Shown: positions 25,341-34,350, counted from the first letter of the stretch. The stretch is 39,211 nucleotides of DNA from CADEEN01 sp963740395 (GCA_963740395.1 CAVUEP010000032.1:1-39211); one strand, 5' to 3'. The notes: generated by a model from the letters alone, not told the origin. Translations and numbers: made by a program.

Positions 25341-26424
25341 CGGAATTCTCGGTGGACGCCCCTCTGTCTGGTCCGTCGTCGAACCGCGGATCGACTGGCG
25401 CCAGCGTCGCATTCTTGCTTGCCGCCACATGCCGATAGACGGCCTTTAGCAGCGGTTCCAAGCCCTCACGTGTCAATGCGGAGACTTCGAACACGGGCGC
25501 CTTGGTACGCATCCGCCTAACGAAGTCCTTCACGCGAGCCGCTCGTTCGTCGGTTGGCACCATGTCCATCTTGTTGAGCACCAACCAGCGCGGCTTGTCG
25601 TGCAACTTCGCGTCGTACTTCTTCAACTCCTTGACGATGGCCTTGGCTTGCGCCACCGGGTCAACGCTGTCATCGAAAGGCGCCATGTCGACAAGGTGCA
25701 ACAACAGGCGTGTGCGTTGCAGGTGGCGCAAGAACTGGTGGCCCAGGCCGGCACCCTCCGCCGCGCCTTCTATAAGGCCAGGGATGTCGGCAACAACGAA
25801 GCTCTGCTCCGGACCGACACGCACGACACCCAGATTCGGGTGCAAGGTCGTGAACGGATAGTCGGCAATCTTCGGCCGTGCATTCGAGATGGCCGCGATC
25901 AAGGTGCTCTTGCCGGCGTTGGGCATGCCGAGCAGGCCCACGTCGGCCAACACGCGCAACTCGAGTTTCAGTTTCTTCTGCTCCCCCGGCCAGCCCGGCG
26001 TCTTCTGGCGCGGCGCACGATTGGTACTGGTCTTGAAATGCAGATTGCCAAAGCCGCCGTCGCCGCCCTTGCAGATCAGCACACGCTCGCCAGGTACCAG
26101 CAGTTCGGCAACGACCTGGTCGGTATCAACGTCGGTGAGGATGGAGCCCACCGGCATTCGAAGCACGATGTCGGCCCCCGCTGCCCCGAACTGGTCCGAT
26201 CCGCGTCCGGCCTCCCCATTGCGCGCTTCGTGGCGCCGCGCGTAGCGGTAGTCGATCAAGGTGTTCAGGTTCACGTCGGCGACAGCATAGATACTGCCGC
26301 CGCGTCCGCCGTCACCCCCATTGGGCCCGCCGAAAGGAATGAACTTCTCACGCCGGAAACTCGCGCAGCCTGCTCCGCCGTTCCCGGCGGCAACGTCAAT
26401 CGTGGCCTCATCAACGAATTTCAT
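25333..26424 (-). CDS. obgE: Obg-family ribosome-associated GTPase
   Basis: Large-subunit ribosome assembly and stress GTPase (also called CgtA). 363 residues. Glycine-rich Obg fold in the first ~158 residues (NGGAGCASFRREKFIPFGGPNGGDGGRGGS), then the G domain: P-loop GMPNAGKST at 166-174, switch and DIPGLIEGA, NKMD, and SALTREGL. The C-terminal extension is short, ending DDGPDRGASTENSGG. A terminator hairpin lies in the 64-base gap behind rpmA, so obgE-proB may be reached by read-through or have their own promoter. Confidence 0.95.
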   Translation of the reverse strand: MKFVDEATIDVAAGNGGAGCASFRREKFIPFGGPNGGDGGRGGSIYAVADVNLNTLIDYRYARRHEARNGEAGRGSDQFGAAGADIVLRMPVGSILTDVDTDQVVAELLVPGERVLICKGGDGGFGNLHFKTSTNRAPRQKTPGWPGEQKKLKLELRVLADVGLLGMPNAGKSTLIAAISNARPKIADYPFTTLHPNLGVVRVGPEQSFVVADIPGLIEGAAEGAGLGHQFLRHLQRTRLLLHLVDMAPFDDSVDPVAQAKAIVKELKKYDAKLHDKPRWLVLNKMDMVPTDERAARVKDFVRRMRTKAPVFEVSALTREGLEPLLKAVYRHVAASKNATLAPVDPRFDDGPDRGASTENSGG

Positions 26425-26444
26425 GGGTGGATCTTAGAAGCAAA

Positions 26445-26468
26445 GAAGCCCCGGCATGCCGGGGCTTC
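26445..26468 (-). terminator. Terminator hairpin between rpmA and obgE
   Basis: A perfect 24-base palindrome (GAAGCCCCGGCA and its complement) followed, in the minus-strand direction, by a pyrimidine/T-rich run (TTTGCTTCT). It lies 20 bases after the rpmA stop and 20 bases before the obgE start. It probably reduces transcription of obgE-proB relative to the ribosomal genes. A real hairpin would need a loop inside the palindrome, so the effective stem is about 10 bp. Confidence 0.75.
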
Positions 26469-26488
26469 GCTGGCCGGAAAACGCCTCG

Positions 26489-26746
26489 TCAGGCCGGACT
26501 GATGTTGACCGTCTGTCGATTCAATGCGCCCTTGACCGCAAACTGGACCTGACCGTCCACAAGCGCGAACAGCGTGTGGTCCTTGCCCATCCCCACGTTG
26601 GTGCCGGCGTGGAACTTCGTACCGCGCTGACGCACGATGATGGATCCTGCAGTCACTGCTTGGCCACCAAAGGCCTTGACGCCGAGCATCTTCGGTTGTG
26701 AGTCGCGGCCGTTGCGGGTTGAGCCGCCGCCCTTTTTCTGTGCCAT
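26489..26746 (-). CDS. rpmA: Ribosomal protein L27
   Basis: Large-subunit protein near the peptidyl-transferase centre. 85 residues, normal length. N-terminus MAQKKGGGSTRNGRDS is the flexible end that reaches the tRNA CCA; GTKFHAGTNVGMGKDHTLFAL is the conserved core. Follows rplU after 31 bases. Confidence 0.98.
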   Translation of the reverse strand: MAQKKGGGSTRNGRDSQPKMLGVKAFGGQAVTAGSIIVRQRGTKFHAGTNVGMGKDHTLFALVDGQVQFAVKGALNRQTVNISPA

Positions 26747-26777
26747 GGTACTTACCTCTTTCTTCGATGCTTGAGAG

Positions 26778-27089
26778 TCAGACGCTCACGGCGTTGATCT
26801 GCAACTCGGTGTAGGTCTGGCGGTGACCCTGAGACTTGCGGTAATGCTTGCGCCGGCGCATCTTGAAAATGTGCACCTTGTCGTGCTTGCCCTGAGCCAC
26901 GACCGTCGCATTCACGCTAGCACCGACGACCAGGGGAGCCCCGACCCTCAGGTCCGCGCCGCTACCAACGGCGAGTACCTGGTCGATCACGACTTCCTGG
27001 CCTACATCCGCAGCAATCTGTTCTACCTTGATCTTTTCGCCGGCCGCAACTTTGTATTGCTTGCCCCCGGTTCTTATGACTGCGTACAT
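26778..27089 (-). CDS. rplU: Ribosomal protein L21
   Basis: Large-subunit protein binding 23S rRNA. 103 residues, normal length. MYAVIRTGGKQYKVAAGEKI and the C-terminal KMRRRKHYRKSQGHRQ are canonical. First gene of the rplU-rpmA-obgE-proB run and divergent from ispB. Confidence 0.98.
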   Translation of the reverse strand: MYAVIRTGGKQYKVAAGEKIKVEQIAADVGQEVVIDQVLAVGSGADLRVGAPLVVGASVNATVVAQGKHDKVHIFKMRRRKHYRKSQGHRQTYTELQINAVSV

Positions 27090-27202
27090 ATGCGCCCTTT
27101 CAAGAGACTCCCCGCGAGTGCGAGGCGAGAATCAGCGGCCCGTTGACCTTGCGCCAACCCCGCTCGCCCATTGTGCTTGGAAGCCAATGAACGGAACCGG
27201 AG

Positions 27203-27208
27203 ACTATA
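27203..27208 (-). promoter_or_regulatory. Candidate -10 element for rplU
   Basis: TATAGT read on the minus strand, with TGTGC before it, 114 bases upstream of the rplU ATG. No convincing -35 box. Position fits the leader of a ribosomal-protein operon. Confidence 0.4.
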
Positions 27209-27274
27209 GCACAAGCGCGGGCGCTTGATCCGTCGAAGAGCTTCGTCGAATTACGGCAGCCGGGGTCCCGTTCC

Positions 27275-27280
27275 TATAAT
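27275..27280 (+). promoter_or_regulatory. Candidate -10 element for ispB
   Basis: Perfect TATAAT 40 bases before the ispB ATG. TTACGG at 27251-27256 is a weak -35 candidate with 18 bases between. It lies in the 231-base divergent region shared with rplU. Confidence 0.5.
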
Positions 27281-27320
27281 CTCCTCTCCCTACGTTACCT
27301 ACCGCGCTTCACTGCCATTC

Positions 27321-28316
27321 ATGCCCCCTGTTGCACCCGCACTCCGGCAAGGCGCTGACCGCCCGACCGACTCGATGGCGGAGGAGATGGCACAAGTTGA
27401 TGCCGTGATTGCGGTACGCCTGCGCTCCGATGTTGCACTCATCAACCAGATTGCACAGTACATCGTGAGCGCCGGCGGCAAGCGCATCCGCCCGCGGCTG
27501 GTCCTGCTGTTTGCAGGCGCGCTTGGCTTCAATGGGCCCGAGAAATTCTCGCTGGCCGCGACGGTGGAGTTCATTCACACGGCAACGTTGTTGCACGACG
27601 ACGTCGTCGATGAATCGTCGATGCGGCGCGGGCGCGACACGGCCAATGCGGTATTTGGAAATGCCGCCAGCGTCTTGGTCGGTGACTTCCTGTACTCCCG
27701 CGCCTTTCAGATGATGGTGGCGGTCAATGACATGCGGGTGCTCGACGTCCTGGCGGACGCCACCAACGTGATCGCGGAGGGCGAAGTGCTTCAACTCATG
27801 AACATGCACGACGCCGATCTTGCCGTGGATGAATATCTGCGCGTGATCCGATTCAAGACCGCCAAGCTGTTCGAGGCGAGCGCTCGCCTGGGCGCGATCC
27901 TGGCCGGCGCCGACCGCGTGACCGAGGAAGCCTGCGCAGACTACGGCCGCTCACTGGGAACGGCATTTCAGCTGATTGATGACTTGCTCGACTACGACGG
28001 CGACACCCATGAGCTGGGCAAGAACGTTGGCGACGACTTGCGCGAAGGCAAACCAACCTTGCCGCTGTTGCTCGCGATGGCCCGCTGCGAGCCTGCTGAG
28101 CGTGAACTCATTAGGCACGCGATCGCGCATGGGGAGGTTGCACGCCTGGCAGACGTCGTGGCGCTTGTACGCCGTACCGGCGCCCTGGAAGCGGCAAGGC
28201 AGGTTGCCCGCGAGGAAGCGACCGCAGCGCGGGCCTGCCTTCAGCATTTGCCGCAGTCGAACCAGCGGGATGCTCTGCTAGAATTATGTGCTCGATCGGT
28301 CGATCGCTCGTCATGA
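27321..28316 (+). CDS. ispB: Octaprenyl diphosphate synthase
   Basis: Trans-prenyltransferase making the side chain of ubiquinone. 331 residues from ATG 27321 (MPPVAPALRQG); the frame is open further upstream across the promoter and is not family-like there. First Asp-rich motif DDVVD at 93-97 (LLHDDVVDES), second LIDDLLDYDGD at 219-229, and GGKRIRPRLVLL near residue 52. Chain length (octaprenyl) is inferred from the usual gene at this place in betaproteobacteria (ispB next to rplU). tRNA-Pro follows 51 bases downstream. Confidence 0.93.
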   Translation: MPPVAPALRQGADRPTDSMAEEMAQVDAVIAVRLRSDVALINQIAQYIVSAGGKRIRPRLVLLFAGALGFNGPEKFSLAATVEFIHTATLLHDDVVDESSMRRGRDTANAVFGNAASVLVGDFLYSRAFQMMVAVNDMRVLDVLADATNVIAEGEVLQLMNMHDADLAVDEYLRVIRFKTAKLFEASARLGAILAGADRVTEEACADYGRSLGTAFQLIDDLLDYDGDTHELGKNVGDDLREGKPTLPLLLAMARCEPAERELIRHAIAHGEVARLADVVALVRRTGALEAARQVAREEATAARACLQHLPQSNQRDALLELCARSVDRSS

Positions 28317-28367
28317 GAGCCATCAATCGCGAGAATTGCGGTGCGGCTCCCTTGGCCCGCCGCCCAT

Positions 28368-28446
<79 letters not shown>

Positions 28447-28592
28447 TTCGTGCGCAACCGCTGTTGCTTGGCGCTAGAGTGCAACTGGTGTGAACTGTTG
28501 CCGACATGGGGGAGCTGGCCGATTTACAGTGCCACGGTGATCAGCGATGATCTATTTTCCCATTCCTGCATTGCGAACTGACGCCCTCCAAC

Positions 28593-30311
28593 GTGGATAC
28601 GCTGGCTGAAGCCCCCCATTCCTCGCTGTCCGGCGTCGCCCGGGTGCTGGTTCACGCCGGCAAGCTTGCTGCGAAGCCGGCCGAAGCGTTGGTCAAGTCC
28701 GCGGCAGAGCGGAAGATCAGCTTTGTGGCGGCGCTGATCGCTGCGGGATCCGTTTCCGCGGCCGACTTGGCCCATACGCTGGCCAACGCGTTGGCACTGC
28801 CTGTGCTCGACTTGGCGGCCGTCGACTCCGAGCGCTTGCCGCGCAACGTCATCGACAGCAAGCTGGTCAACCAATACCAGGTCGTCGTCCTTGGCAAGCG
28901 CGGCAATCGGCTGTTCATTGGCGGCGCCGACCCGACCGACCAGGAGGCGGTCGAGCGAATCAAGTTCGCGACTCAACTGTCGCCAGAATGGGTCGTCGTC
29001 GAATACGACAAGCTGGCCAAACTGGTATCGGCGAGCGGCATCAGCACGAGTGATGCCATTGAGCAGCTGTCGGTCGGTGACTTCGACTTCGACGTTACCG
29101 ACGACGTCACCACCGAACAGGAAACCGCCGACGCCCAACCCGACGTTGAAGACGCCCCGGTCGTTCGCTTCCTACAGAAGATGCTGATTGACGCGATCAA
29201 CGCCCGCGCGTCGGACTTGCACTTCGAACCCTACGAGTACCACTATCGCGTGCGCTTTCGCGTTGACGGCGAGTTGCGCGAAATCACGCAGCCGCCGATC
29301 GCGATCAAGGACAAGCTCGCGTCCCGCATCAAGGTCATCAGTCGCCTGGACATTGCCGAGAAGCGCGTGCCGCAGGACGGCCGCATGAAGCTCAAGTTCG
29401 GCAATCGCGCGATCGACTTCCGTGTCAGCACCTTGCCGACGCTGTTCGGCGAGAAGATCGTCATCCGTATTCTCGACCCGTCGTCGGCCAAGCTGGGTAT
29501 CGACGCGCTGGGCTACGAAAAGATCGAGAAGGACCGCCTGATGCAGGCGATCCAGCGCCCCTACGGCATGGTTCTTGTCACGGGTCCGACGGGATCGGGC
29601 AAGACGGTTTCCCTGTACACCTGTCTGAACATCCTGAACCAGCCCGGCGTAAACATCTCCACCGTCGAGGATCCTGCGGAAATCAATTTGCCGGGCGTCA
29701 ATCAAGTTAACGTCAACGACAAGGCTGGCACGACCTTCGCGGTGGCGTTGAAGGCCTTCCTGCGCCAGGACCCTGACATCATCATGGTCGGCGAGATCCG
29801 AGACCTTGAAACGGCCGATATCGCGATCAAGGCTGCCCAGACGGGTCACATGGTGCTGTCCACCCTGCACACCAACGATGCCCCGGGCACGTTGACTCGC
29901 CTGCTCAACATGGGCGTGGCGCCGTTCAACATTGCCTCGAGCATCTTGCTGATCACGGCCCAGCGCCTGGCGCGGCGCCTGTGCGAGGTCTGCAAGACGA
30001 CGGTCGAATACCCGCGCGAGGCATTGATTCGAGCTGGATTTGCAGACGCCGACATCGACGGGTCCTGGAAGCCCTACAAGGCGGTCGGGTGCTCGGCCTG
30101 CAGCAATGGCTACAAGGGCCGAGTCGGCGTCTACCAGGTGATGCCGATCACGGAAGACATGCAGCGCATCGTCCTGGCGGAAGGCTCTGCGCTAGATATT
30201 CAGCACGAAGCGCACAAGATTGGCGTGCGCGACCTGCGCCAGGCGGGGCTGGCCAAAGTGCGGTCGGGCGTCACGACACTCGAGGAAATCATCACTGCGA
30301 CCAACGAGTGA
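28593..30311 (+). CDS. pilB: Type IV pilus assembly ATPase PilB
   Basis: Cytoplasmic hexameric ATPase that drives pilus extension. 572 residues from GTG 28593. N-terminal MshEN-type domain (about 40-190), then the GspE-type ATPase: Walker A GPTGSGKT at about 331-338, Asp box VEDPAEI, Walker B EIRDLETADIA, and the His box STLHTNDAP. The zinc tetracysteine is complete: Cys464, Cys467, Cys500, Cys503. The start codon has no good Shine-Dalgarno sequence, so the exact N-terminus is uncertain. A 148-base gap separates it from tRNA-Pro, with nothing recognisable in it. First gene of pilB-pilC-pilD. Confidence 0.95.
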   Translation: MDTLAEAPHSSLSGVARVLVHAGKLAAKPAEALVKSAAERKISFVAALIAAGSVSAADLAHTLANALALPVLDLAAVDSERLPRNVIDSKLVNQYQVVVLGKRGNRLFIGGADPTDQEAVERIKFATQLSPEWVVVEYDKLAKLVSASGISTSDAIEQLSVGDFDFDVTDDVTTEQETADAQPDVEDAPVVRFLQKMLIDAINARASDLHFEPYEYHYRVRFRVDGELREITQPPIAIKDKLASRIKVISRLDIAEKRVPQDGRMKLKFGNRAIDFRVSTLPTLFGEKIVIRILDPSSAKLGIDALGYEKIEKDRLMQAIQRPYGMVLVTGPTGSGKTVSLYTCLNILNQPGVNISTVEDPAEINLPGVNQVNVNDKAGTTFAVALKAFLRQDPDIIMVGEIRDLETADIAIKAAQTGHMVLSTLHTNDAPGTLTRLLNMGVAPFNIASSILLITAQRLARRLCEVCKTTVEYPREALIRAGFADADIDGSWKPYKAVGCSACSNGYKGRVGVYQVMPITEDMQRIVLAEGSALDIQHEAHKIGVRDLRQAGLAKVRSGVTTLEEIITATNE

Positions 30312-30363
30312 TGGCTGCCCCGACCCCCCCCCAATCACCAGCTAACCCGCCCGTGGAGGCTCT

Positions 30364-31584
30364 ATGGCGACTGCGCTAGCCGCAAGAGACATCAAGGATT
30401 TCGTCTTCGAGTGGGAAGGCAAGGACAAGAACGGCAAGATCGTTCGTGGCGAGGTTCGTTCCGGCGGCGAGGCTGCCGTCAGCGCCAGTCTGCGCCGCCA
30501 GGGCATCCTGGTCACGAAGGTCAAGAAGCGCCGCATGCGCGGCGGCGCCTCGATCAAGCAGAAGGATGTCGCCATCTTCACGCGCCAGCTTGCGACGATG
30601 ATGAAGGCCGGCGTGCCGTTGCTGCAGGCTTTCGATATCGTGGGGCGAGGCAGCAGCAATCCGCGCATGACCAAGCTGCTGAACGACATCCGTACTGACG
30701 TCGAGACCGGGACCAGCTTGTCGATCGCGTTTCGCAAGCACCCGATGCAGTTCAATGCACTCTACTGCAACCTCGTTGAGGCCGGCGAGGCCGCCGGTAT
30801 CCTTGAGCAGATCCTGGATCGCCTGGCGGTCTACGAGGAGAAGACGCTTGCCTTGAAGAGCAAGATCAAGTCTGCACTCATGTACCCGATCGCCGTGATG
30901 GTGGTGGCCTTCGTCGTGCTGACCGTGATCATGATCTTCGTGATTCCAGCGTTCAAGGAGGTGTTCACGTCGTTCGGGGCCGATCTGCCGGCACCGACGC
31001 TTGCAGTGATGTGGTTGTCGGACCAGTTCGTAAGGTACTGGTGGTTGCTGTTTGGCGTGCTCATCGGCGGCGGCTACTTCTTCATCCAGACTTGGCGGCG
31101 CTCGGAAAAGATGCAGATTGCGATGGACCGCCTGCTGCTGCGCATCCCGGTGTTCGGCGAGTTGATTCGCAAGGCTGTCCTTGCGCGCTGGACGCGAACC
31201 CTGTCGACCATGTTCGGCGCCGGCGTGCCCTTGGTCGAAGCCCTCGACTCCGTCGGCGGCGCATCGGGCAATGCCGTCTACTCCATAGCGACGGAACAGA
31301 TCCAGAAGGAAGTGTCGACCGGCACGTCGCTGACGATGGCGATGCAGAACGCGGCGGTGTTCCCGACCATGATCCTGCAGATGACAGCGATTGGCGAGGA
31401 GTCGGGGTCGCTGGACCACATGCTGGGCAAGGCGGCCGAGTTCTACGAGTCCGAGGTCGACGAAATGGTGGCGGGACTGTCGAGCCTGATGGAGCCGTTC
31501 ATCATCGTCATCCTGGGCGTGTTGATTGGTGGCATCGTGGTTGCAATGTACTTGCCGATATTCAAGCTGGGTGCGGTCGTCTGA
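30364..31584 (+). CDS. pilC: Type IV pilus inner-membrane platform protein PilC
   Basis: Polytopic protein linking PilB to the growing pilus. 406 residues, normal length. Two GspF/T2SSF domains: the first about 70-195 (FTRQLATMMKAGVPLLQAFDIV), the second about 270-395 (WTRTLSTMFGAGVPLVEALDSV), each with the family pattern, and membrane segments around 175-200, 223-245 and 375-400. A GGAGG sequence lies a few bases before the ATG at 30364. It follows pilB after 52 bases. Confidence 0.95.
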   Translation: MATALAARDIKDFVFEWEGKDKNGKIVRGEVRSGGEAAVSASLRRQGILVTKVKKRRMRGGASIKQKDVAIFTRQLATMMKAGVPLLQAFDIVGRGSSNPRMTKLLNDIRTDVETGTSLSIAFRKHPMQFNALYCNLVEAGEAAGILEQILDRLAVYEEKTLALKSKIKSALMYPIAVMVVAFVVLTVIMIFVIPAFKEVFTSFGADLPAPTLAVMWLSDQFVRYWWLLFGVLIGGGYFFIQTWRRSEKMQIAMDRLLLRIPVFGELIRKAVLARWTRTLSTMFGAGVPLVEALDSVGGASGNAVYSIATEQIQKEVSTGTSLTMAMQNAAVFPTMILQMTAIGEESGSLDHMLGKAAEFYESEVDEMVAGLSSLMEPFIIVILGVLIGGIVVAMYLPIFKLGAVV

Positions 31585-31594
31585 CGCCGCGCCG

Positions 31595-32542
31595 ATGATG
31601 GATCTTCTGGGGCCGTTCGAGCTGCTGCTGTCCCCCGTCGCGCTGGCGCTGCTGGGACTGTGTGTCGGCAGCTTTCTCAACGTCGTCATCCACCGCGTGC
31701 CGCTGATTCTCGAGCGACAGTGGTGGGCCGACGTGGCTCAGCAGCTGGCCGACTCCGACTCCTGGCGCCGCGTATTCCGCGCCGCCACGTCCGACGCGGT
31801 TCCGACTGCAGACCATCTGCGAACAGCCACGGCCCTGAGCCAGTCCGTCGCGGCGCTGGCGCCGTTGACCATCGCCCGACCGCGTTCTCGTTGCCCGGCC
31901 TGCGGACACCAGCTGGCATGGCACGAGAACCTGCCGCTGCTCGGCTGGCTGAAGCTGAAGGGCCGCTGTTCGGCCTGCAACGCGCGCATTGCCATGCGCT
32001 ACCCGGTCGTCGAGTTCGCGACCGCGGCGCTGTTTGCCGCGATCGCTTGGCGCGTCGGGCCCCAACCGACAGTCTTGCTATGGAGCGCGTTTGCAGCCGT
32101 CCTGCTGGCGCTGGCGCTGATCGATTGGGACACCACGCTGCTACCTGATTCGATGACGCTGCCGCTGCTGTGGACGGGCCTCGTCGCGGCGGGCCTCGGA
32201 TGGACGATCTCGCTGCCCAACGCGCTGTGGGGCGCGGTTGCGGGCTACCTCTCGCTGTGGTCGGTCTACTGGCTCTTCAAGCTCACCACCGGCAAAGAGG
32301 GCATGGGCTACGGTGACTTCAAACTGCTCGCCGCGCTCGGCGCCTGGCTGGGCTGGCAGATGATCGTGCCGATTCTTCTGCTGGCCTCCGTGATCGGCGC
32401 TGTCGTGGGTATTGCCATGAAGCTCGCCGCGACGCTGCGCGAAGGCCGCTACGTGCCTTTCGGTCCCTTCCTCGCGGGAGCCGGATTGGTCGTCATGTTC
32501 GCGGGTGCGCCGACGGTTCTTGACTGGATCGGCTGGGCCTGA
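31595..32542 (+). CDS. pilD: Prepilin peptidase/N-methyltransferase PilD
   Basis: Bifunctional membrane aspartyl protease that cuts prepilin leaders and methylates the new N-terminus. About 315 residues from ATG 31595 (31598 is equally possible). CVGSFLNVVIHRVP in the first helix, two CxxC zinc pairs (Cys100/103, Cys125/128), DWDTTLLPD (first catalytic Asp region) and GMGYGDFKLLAALGAW with the GxGD Asp at about 241. Between the RVPLILERQWW segment and the first CxxC there is a stretch of about 55 residues, longer than is usual in this family. Same order as in other betaproteobacteria: pilC before, coaE seven bases after. Confidence 0.95.
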   Translation: MMDLLGPFELLLSPVALALLGLCVGSFLNVVIHRVPLILERQWWADVAQQLADSDSWRRVFRAATSDAVPTADHLRTATALSQSVAALAPLTIARPRSRCPACGHQLAWHENLPLLGWLKLKGRCSACNARIAMRYPVVEFATAALFAAIAWRVGPQPTVLLWSAFAAVLLALALIDWDTTLLPDSMTLPLLWTGLVAAGLGWTISLPNALWGAVAGYLSLWSVYWLFKLTTGKEGMGYGDFKLLAALGAWLGWQMIVPILLLASVIGAVVGIAMKLAATLREGRYVPFGPFLAGAGLVVMFAGAPTVLDWIGWA

Positions 32543-32549
32543 TCGCAAG

Positions 32550-33167
32550 ATGCCGGTGCGCATCGGCCTGACAGGCGGTATCGGCAGCGGCAAGAGCACC
32601 GTCGCCAACATGCTGGTCGCGCGAGGTGCGACCTTGATCGACACCGACGCGATTTCGCGGCGCTTCACTTCCGCAGGTGGTGCGGCAATGCCCGCACTAA
32701 CGGAGGCCTTCGGCGACGCGATGGTCGGTCCCGACGGCGGCCTCGATCGTGAAGCGATGCGTGCGCTCGTGTTCGCCGACTCCACGGCGAAACGGCGCCT
32801 GGAAGCGCTGCTGCATCCGCTCATCGGCGCTGAAGCGCTGCGTGAGGCCGAGGTCGCGTCCGGCCCGGCCCTCGTGTTCGACATCCCCCTGCTGGTGGAG
32901 TCCAACCATTGGCGCCAGCGCGTCGACCGCGTGCTGGTTGTCGACTGCCGCCAGGCCACGCAGATCGAGCGCGTCGCATTGCGACCGGGATGGACTCGCG
33001 ACCTTGCTGAACGCGTCATCGGCGGCCAGACCAGCCGCGCAGCGCGGCGAGCTGCCGCCGACGCCGTGATCTTCAATGACAGCGTCAGCATCGCGGCTCT
33101 CGACGCCGCGGTCGGTGTGGTCTGGCGCCACTGGCTGATGCCTCAGCAAGACCCTGTGGAACAATGA
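32550..33167 (+). CDS. coaE: Dephospho-CoA kinase
   Basis: Last step of coenzyme A synthesis. 205 residues from ATG 32550 (MPVRIGLTGGIGSGKST). P-loop GGIGSGKST at 9-17, DTDAISRRFT as the substrate-binding DxD region, HPLIGAEA and PLLVES in the lid/core. Its stop overlaps the zapD start (ATGA). Confidence 0.95.
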   Translation: MPVRIGLTGGIGSGKSTVANMLVARGATLIDTDAISRRFTSAGGAAMPALTEAFGDAMVGPDGGLDREAMRALVFADSTAKRRLEALLHPLIGAEALREAEVASGPALVFDIPLLVESNHWRQRVDRVLVVDCRQATQIERVALRPGWTRDLAERVIGGQTSRAARRAAADAVIFNDSVSIAALDAAVGVVWRHWLMPQQDPVEQ

Positions 33168-33961
33168 TCGCCGCGGCGCCCGCTGTCGCGCCGCGAAAGC
33201 CCGCCTTGGTTCGCTACGAGTATCCGTTCAACGAAAGCATCCGCACCATGCTGCGACTCGAACAACTGTTCGATCGCCTGGGTCAGCTGATGCCGCGCGA
33301 CGCGCCGCTTGACCATCACTTTGCGCTGACGACGATCTTTGAAATCGTTGATGTCGCGTCCCGCGCGGACCTCAAGAGTGACCTTCTCAAAGACCTCGAA
33401 CGCCACAAGAGCCAGTTCCAGTCGTATCGCGGCAATCCCGCCATTTCGGAAGCTGCCCTTGATGCCGTCCTGGCCAAGATCGAGCATGCGTTCAGCGGCC
33501 TGAATGCCTTGCCCGGCAAGGCTGGCAGCGCACTGAGTGCCAACGAGTTCCTGATGAGCATCCGCAGCCGCATCAACATTCCGGGCGGCACCTGTGAATT
33601 CGATCTTCCAGCCTACTACGAGTGGCAGCAGCATGACGCCAGCCTGCGCCGCGCCGACCTGGTGCGGTGGATCGCCACCTTGACGCCGGTCGCCGAGGCG
33701 CTGAACGTGCTGCTCGGCTTGCTGCGCGACGCCGGTACGCCGCAGCGCGTGGTGGCCCAGGGCGGCCAGTTCCAACAGAGCCTGCCCCAAGGAAAGACCT
33801 ACCATCTACTGCGCCTGCGGGTGGATGGCGACCTGGGGCTGGTGCCCGAGATATCGGGCCACCGCTTGATGGTGTCGATCCGGCTGATGCGTCCCGACGC
33901 CGAGGGGCGAATGCGCGCCGCGACGCAAGATCATGCGTTTGAGCTGACCCTGTGTTCCTGA
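33164..33961 (+). CDS. zapD: Cell division protein ZapD
   Basis: FtsZ-bundling protein of the Z ring (formerly DUF1342/YacF). 265 residues. YEYPFNESIRTMLRLEQLF near the start, DLLKDLERHKSQFQSYRGNP in the first half and FDLPAYYEWQQ in the second are family hallmarks; the protein is mainly helical followed by a beta-rich end. Starts with ATG overlapping the coaE stop; its own stop overlaps the yacG ATG (TGATG). Confidence 0.93.
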   Translation: MIAAAPAVAPRKPALVRYEYPFNESIRTMLRLEQLFDRLGQLMPRDAPLDHHFALTTIFEIVDVASRADLKSDLLKDLERHKSQFQSYRGNPAISEAALDAVLAKIEHAFSGLNALPGKAGSALSANEFLMSIRSRINIPGGTCEFDLPAYYEWQQHDASLRRADLVRWIATLTPVAEALNVLLGLLRDAGTPQRVVAQGGQFQQSLPQGKTYHLLRLRVDGDLGLVPEISGHRLMVSIRLMRPDAEGRMRAATQDHAFELTLCS

Positions 33962-34176
33962 TGCCGACGGACCCGACTCGACGCTATGTACCGTGCCCGG
34001 CCTGTGGCGAGGCCGCAGTGTTCGCGCCCAGCAACCGCTGGCGGCCGTTCTGCAGCCATCGCTGCGCCGGCGTGGACCTCGGGGCATGGGCCAGCGAGGG
34101 TTATCGCGTCGCAGCCTCAGCGTCGCTCGACGATCCGGGCGACAACGACGACACCCCTAGGCCCGCGCCCCACTGA
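33961..34176 (+). CDS. yacG: DNA gyrase inhibitor YacG
   Basis: Small zinc-finger protein that binds GyrB and inhibits gyrase. 71 residues. Four zinc ligands Cys12, Cys15 (CPAC), Cys31 and Cys35 (FCSHRC), followed by VDLGAWASEGYR, the usual pattern. ATG 33961 shares its A with the zapD stop; a GTG three codons earlier is possible. The coaE-zapD-yacG order is the standard one. Confidence 0.93.
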   Translation: MPTDPTRRYVPCPACGEAAVFAPSNRWRPFCSHRCAGVDLGAWASEGYRVAASASLDDPGDNDDTPRPAPH

Positions 34177-34190
34177 TGGCGCGCGCGGGT

Positions 34191-34219
34191 CTTGAAACGG
34201 CAGAAGTGACCCCTATAAT
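34191..34219 (+). promoter_or_regulatory. groESL promoter, sigma-32-like and sigma-70-like
   Basis: CTTGAAA at 34191-34197, 12 bases, then CCCCTATA starting at 34210. This matches the heat-shock sigma-32 pattern (CTTGAAA, 11-16 bases, CCCCAT). The same bases also give a sigma-70 reading: TTGAAA and TATAAT (34214-34219) with 16 bases between. Confidence 0.7.
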
Positions 34220-34226
34220 CACTCTG

Positions 34227-34253
34227 CTAGCACTCGATGCCGTTGAGTGCTAA
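34227..34253 (+). promoter_or_regulatory. CIRCE operator (HrcA binding site)
   Basis: TAGCACTC, nine bases, GAGTGCTA: the CIRCE inverted repeat with only the outermost T on the left arm changed to C. It starts eight bases after the -10 box, so a bound HrcA repressor would cover the transcription start of groESL. hrcA itself is not in the window. Confidence 0.93.
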
Positions 34254-34350
34254 CGATGCCGGCCGCGCTGGCATCAATCGACGTGAATGTGCGCACACTT
34301 CTGTTTTGCGCATTGCGCGTATTCAATTCTTGAACACTGGAGATGTAAGC

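Noticed and set aside
26445..26468. Perfect 24-base palindrome as a regulator binding site
   Set aside because: Position right after rpmA and the following T-rich run fit a terminator better.
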